Shown: positions 60,506 through 64,000 of the stretch, one piece after another | Layout of the letters: every line of letters begins with the position of its first letter | Position numbering within the stretch: position 1 is the stretch's first letter | From: Limnoperna fortunei | Taxonomy: Eukaryota > Mollusca > Bivalvia > Mytilida > Modiolidae | Length of the DNA stretch: 64,000 nucleotides | Direction of reading: 5' to 3' | Assembly (NCBI GenBank): GCA_944474755.1 | Contig: OX104124.1 | Location: 27,626,452 to 27,690,451, forward strand | Program-made: the position numbers and the translations under genes | Notes under the pieces: model-generated | The model's input: only the letters and a program-made list of their open reading frames with translations | Databases searched by the model: none | Told to the model about the DNA's origin: nothing

Positions 60506-62515
60506 GTACAGTTTATTGACTGGTTCTTTATTGAGTTTTGTACAGTTTATTGACTGTTTCTTTATTTAGTTTTGTACAGTTTATTGCCTGTTTCGTTTTT
60601 GAGTTTTGTACAGTTTATTGACTGGTTCTTTATTGAGTTTTGTACAGTTTATTGACTGTTTCTTTATTTACTTTTGTACAGTTTATTGACTGTTTCTTTA
60701 TTGAGTTTTGTACAGTTTATTGACTGTTTCTTTATTGAGTTTTGTACAGTTTATAGACTGGTTCTTTATTGAGTTTTGTACAGTTTATTGACTGGTTCTT
60801 TATTGAGCTTTGTACAGTTTTTTGACTGGTTCTTTATTGAATTTTGTACAGTTTATTCACTGTTTCTTTATTGAGTTTGGTACAGTTTATTGACTGTTTC
60901 TTTATTTAGTTTTGTACAGTTTTTTGACTGTTTCTTTATTGAGTTTTGTACAGTTTATTGACTTGTTCTTTGTTCTGTTTTGTACTGTTTATTGACTGTT
61001 TCTTTATTCAGTTTTGTACAGTTTATTGACTGGTTCTTTATTTAGTTTTGTACAGTTTATTGACTGTTTCTTTATTTAGTTTTGTACAGTTTATTGACTG
61101 TTTCTATATTTAGTTTTGTACAGTTTATTGACTGTTTCTTTATTTAGTTTTGTACAGTTTATTGACTGGTTCTTTATTGAGTTTTGTACAGTTTATTGAC
61201 TGGTTTTTTATTCAGTTTTGTAATGTTTATTGACTGGTTCTTTATTGAATTTTGTACAGTTCATTGACTGGTTCTTTATTCATTTTTGTACAGTTTATTG
61301 ACTGGTTCTTTATTGAGTTTTGTACAGTTTATTGACTGGTTCTTTTTTGAGTTTTATACAGTTTATTGACTGGTTCTTTATTCAGTTTTGTACAGTTTAT
61401 TGACTGTTTTTTTATTTTGTTTTGTACAGTTTATTGACTGTTTCTTTATTTAGTTTGTGTACAATTTATTGACTGGTTCTTTATTTAGTTTTGTACAGTT
61501 TATTGACTTTTTTTTAATTTTGTTTTGTACAGTTTATTGACTGGTTCTTTATTCAGTTTTGTACAGTTTTTTTACTTTTTCTTTATTGAGTTTTGTACAG
61601 TTTATTGACTGGTTCTTTGTTCTGTTTTGCACTGTTTATTGACTGGTTCTTTATTCAGTTTTGTACAGTTTATTGACTGGTTCTTTATTTAGTTTTGTAC
61701 AGTTTATTGACTGTTTCTTTATTTAGTTTTGTACAGTTTATTGACTGTTTCTATATTTAGTTTTGTACAGTTTATTGACTGGTTTTTTATTCAGTTTTGT
61801 AATGTTTATTGACTGGTTCTTTATTGAGTTTTGTACAGTTTATTGACTGGTTCTTTATTCAGTTTTGTACAGTTTTTTGACTGTTTCTTTATAGAGTTTT
61901 GTACAGTTTATTAACTGGTTCTTTGTTCTGTTTTGTACTGTTTATTGACTGGTTCTTTATGCAGTTTTGTAAAGTTTATTGACTGGTTCTTTTTTTAGTT
62001 TTGTACAGTTTATTGACTGTTTCTTTATTTAGTTTTGTACAGTTTATTTACTGTTTCTATATTTAGTTTTGTACAGTTTATTGACTGTTTCTTTATTTAG
62101 TTTTGTACAGTTTATTGACTGTTTCTTTATTTAGTTTGTGTACAATTTATGGACTGGTTCTTTATTTACTTTTGTACAGTTTATTGACTGTTTCTTTATT
62201 TAGTTTTGTACAGTTTATTGACTGTTTCTTTATTTAGTTTTGTACAGTTTATTGACTGGTTCTTTATTGAGTTTTGTACAGTTTATTGACTGGTTCTTTA
62301 TTGAGTTTTGTACAGTTTATTGACTGTTTTTTTATTTTGTTTTGTACATTTTATTGAATGTTTCTTTATTTAGTTTGTGTACAATTTATTGACTCGTTCT
62401 TTATTTAGTTTTGTACAGTTTATTGACTGTTTTTTTTATTTTGTTTTGTACAGTTTATTGACTGGTTCTTTATTTAGTTTTGTACAGTTTATTGACTGGT
62501 TCTTTATAGAGTTTT
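60506..62515. repeat. Right-hand HOR copy D (2010 bp)
   Basis: This matches copy C from end to end at offset 2010-2011. Differences seen by eye are few: TTTACTTTTG for TTTAGTTTTG near 60,667, one T fewer in the T-run near 61,508, GGTTTTTTATTCAG near 61,782 and TACATTTTATTGAATG near 62,345. It contains the reference cassette at 61,867-62,002. Confidence 0.92.
61867..62002 (+). repeat. Four-monomer marker cassette (block T core), reference copy
   Basis: Four successive 34-bp monomers form a recognisable cassette: GTACAG with TTTTTTGAC and ending TAGAG; one with TTAACTGG and ending TTCTG; one starting GTACTG and ending ATGCAG; and one starting GTAAAG, usually followed by a TTTTTTTA stretch. The same order recurs about 20 times, with starts near 8477, 11782, 17340, 20950, 22310, 26750, 30320, 32240, 34665, 40220, 45170, 47005, 51610, 54610, 57130, 57335, 59850 and 63880. 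A partial copy lies near 13340. No copy was seen before about 8.4 kb. It is the best single landmark for the period of the higher-order repeat. Confidence 0.88.
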
Positions 62516-64000
62516 GTACAGTTTATTGACTGGTTCTTTATTGAGTTTTGTACAGTTTATTGACTGTTTCTTTATTTAGTTTTGTACAGTTTATTGCCTG
62601 TTTCGTTTTTGAGTTTTGTACAGTTTATTTACTGGTTCTTTATTGAGTTTTGTACAGTTTATTGACTGTTTCTTTATTTAGTTTTGTACAGTTTATTGAC
62701 TGTTTCTTTATTGAGTTTTGTACAGTTTATTGACTGTTTCTTTATTGAGTTTTGTACAGTTTATAGACTGGTTCTTTATTGAGTTTTGTACAGTTTATTG
62801 ACTGGTTCTTTATTGAGCTTTGTACAGTTTTTTGACTGGTTCTTTATTGAATTTTGTACAGTTTATTCACTGTTTCTTTATTGAGTTTGGTACAGTTTAT
62901 TGACTGTTTCTTTATTTAGTTTTGTACAGTTTTTTGACTGTTTCTTTATTGAGTTTTGTACAGTTTATTGACTTGTTCTTTGTTCTGTTTTGTACTGTTT
63001 ATTGACTGTTTCTTTATTCAGTTTTGTACAGTTTATTGACTGGTTCTTTATTTAGTTTTGTACAGTTTATTGACTGTTTCTTTATTTAGTTTTGTACAGT
63101 TTATTGACTGTTTCTATATTTAGTTTTGTACAGTTTATTGACTGTTTCTTTATTTAGTTTTGTACAGTTTATTGACTGGTTCTTTATTGAGTTTTGTACA
63201 GTTTATTGACTGGTTTTTTATTCAGTTTTGTAATGTTTATTGACTGGTTCTTTATTGAATTTTGTACAGTTCATTGACTGGTTCTTTATTCATTTTTGTA
63301 CAGTTTATTGACTGGTTCTTTATTGAGTTTTGTACAGTTTATTGACTGGTTCTTTTTTGAGTTTTATACAGTTTATTGACTGGTTCTTTATTCAGTTTTG
63401 TACAGTTTATTGACTGTTTTTTTATTTTGTTTTGTACAGTTTATTGACTGTTTCTTTATTTAGTTTGTGTACAATTTATTGACTGGTTCTTTATTTAGTT
63501 TTGTACAGTTTATTGACTTTTTTTTTAATTTTGTTTTGTACAGTTTATTGACTGGTTCTTTATTCAGTTTTGTACAGTTTTTTTACTTTTTCTTTATTGA
63601 GTTTTGTACAGTTTATTGACTGGTTCTTTGTTCTGTTTTGCACTGTTTATTGACTGGTTCTTTATTCAGTTTTGTACAGTTTATTGACTGGTTCTTTATT
63701 TAGTTTTGTACAGTTTATTGACTGTTTCTTTATTTAGTTTTGTACAGTTTATTGACTGTTTCTATATTTAGTTTTGTACAGTTTATTGACTGGTTCTTTA
63801 TTAAGTTTTGTAATGTTTATTGACTGGTTCTTTATTGAGTTTTGTACAGTTTATTGACTGGTTCTTTATTCAGTTTTGTACAGTTTTTTGACTGTTTCTT
63901 TATAGAGTTTTGTACAGTTTATTAACTGGTTCTTTGTTCTGTTTTGTACTGTTTATTGACTGGTTCTTTATGCAGTTTTGTAAAGTTTATTGACTGGTTC
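62516..64000. repeat. Right-hand HOR copy E, cut by the window edge
   Basis: It matches copy D at offset 2010 for all 1485 bases visible, with only about five differences noted: TTTATTTACTGG near 62,627, TTTAGTTTTG near 62,677, T-run length near 63,518, and GGTTCTTTATTAAG in place of GGTTTTTTATTCAG near 63,792. The unit is incomplete only because the window ends inside the cassette, so the array continues to the right. Confidence 0.92.

Larger units (their letters stand above)
1..64000. repeat. 34-bp satellite DNA array filling the window
   Basis: Every line of the window reads as head-to-tail copies of one 34-bp unit in the same orientation. Nothing else interrupts it: I see no inversion, transposon or unique sequence. 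The unit can be phased on GTACAG, followed by TTTATTGACTGG, a T-rich TTCTTTATT segment and GAGTTTT. About 1,880 units fit. The canonical unit has 18 T, 7 G, 6 A and 3 C. Monomers vary at recurring positions: GG or GT after GACT, GAG/TAG/CAG before TTTT, and TTTATTG or TTTTTTG. Most are exactly 34 bp, with 35-bp and occasional 32, 33 or 36-bp forms. Such arrays typically form constitutive heterochromatin at centromeres, pericentromeres or subtelomeres; which of these applies here cannot be read from the sequence. The family is not one I recognise. Confidence 0.98.

Noticed and set aside
1..64000. CRISPR array (direct repeats of 34 bp)
   Set aside because: The repeats are adjacent, with no unique spacers between them, and there are no cas genes. 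The size of the array and its multi-kilobase HORs are satellite features.
1..64000. Telomeric repeat or CENP-B box
   Set aside because: No TTAGGG, TTTAGGG or TTAGG tract appears. The few CG-containing monomers (TTTCGTTTTTGAG) resemble the start of a CENP-B box but lack its CGGG end.
1..64000. tRNA, rRNA, small RNA genes, promoters or terminators
   Set aside because: No stretch departs from the 34-bp monomer long enough to hold such a gene, and T-runs followed by no hairpin are part of the repeat. TTGAC resembles a bacterial -35 core, but it occurs in every monomer and has no partner element.

Overview
The whole 64 kb window is one uninterrupted tandem-repeat (satellite) array. I found no protein gene, RNA gene, transposon, CRISPR array or unique-sequence island. 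The unit is a 34-bp monomer. On the + strand it starts GTACAGTTTATTGACTGG and continues TTCTTTATTGAGTTTT; a copy matching this exactly is at 307-340. About 1,880 monomers fill the window. They differ by a limited set of recurring substitutions and small indels (35-bp GTGTACAA monomers, long T-run monomers, GTAATG, GTACTG, GTAAAG and GGTACAG starts). A 64 kb non-coding, AT-rich array (the canonical monomer is about 29% G+C) points to a eukaryotic chromosome, most likely centromeric, pericentromeric, subtelomeric or other heterochromatin. I do not recognise the monomer as a named satellite family and cannot assign a species.

The array has higher-order structure, which I found by following rare variant monomers along the sequence. 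Left part (1 to about 4.5 kb): old, diverged higher-order repeats (HORs), with offsets of 1810, 544 and 430 bp. About 4.5-17.65 kb: a mosaic of four block types (called P, Q, S and T here) recurring in different orders, with offsets of 4296, 4159, 8969 and 649 bp. About 17.65-34 kb: tandem doublets of 613, 1363, about 1842 and about 1916 bp, plus a long-range copy at offset 9405. About 34-53 kb: nested duplications with offsets of 1738, 720, 1838, 4948, 6786 and 16947 bp. Right part (53,251 to the end): a run of successive HOR copies of 2520, 2724, 2011 and 2010 bp plus a truncated fifth. The last copies are nearly identical, so the most recent amplification seen here is at the right end. The array continues past both window edges.

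There are no genes to work together. What the sequence shows is a history: point mutation and slippage make monomer variants, unequal exchange amplifies multi-kilobase blocks, and later exchanges insert or delete whole numbers of monomers (for example 6, 15 or 19). Composition is strongly strand-biased: the canonical + strand is about 53% T, with G more than twice as common as C. CpG is absent from the consensus and rare in the variants. All alignments and offsets were made by eye; block boundaries are good to roughly one monomer (34 bp).
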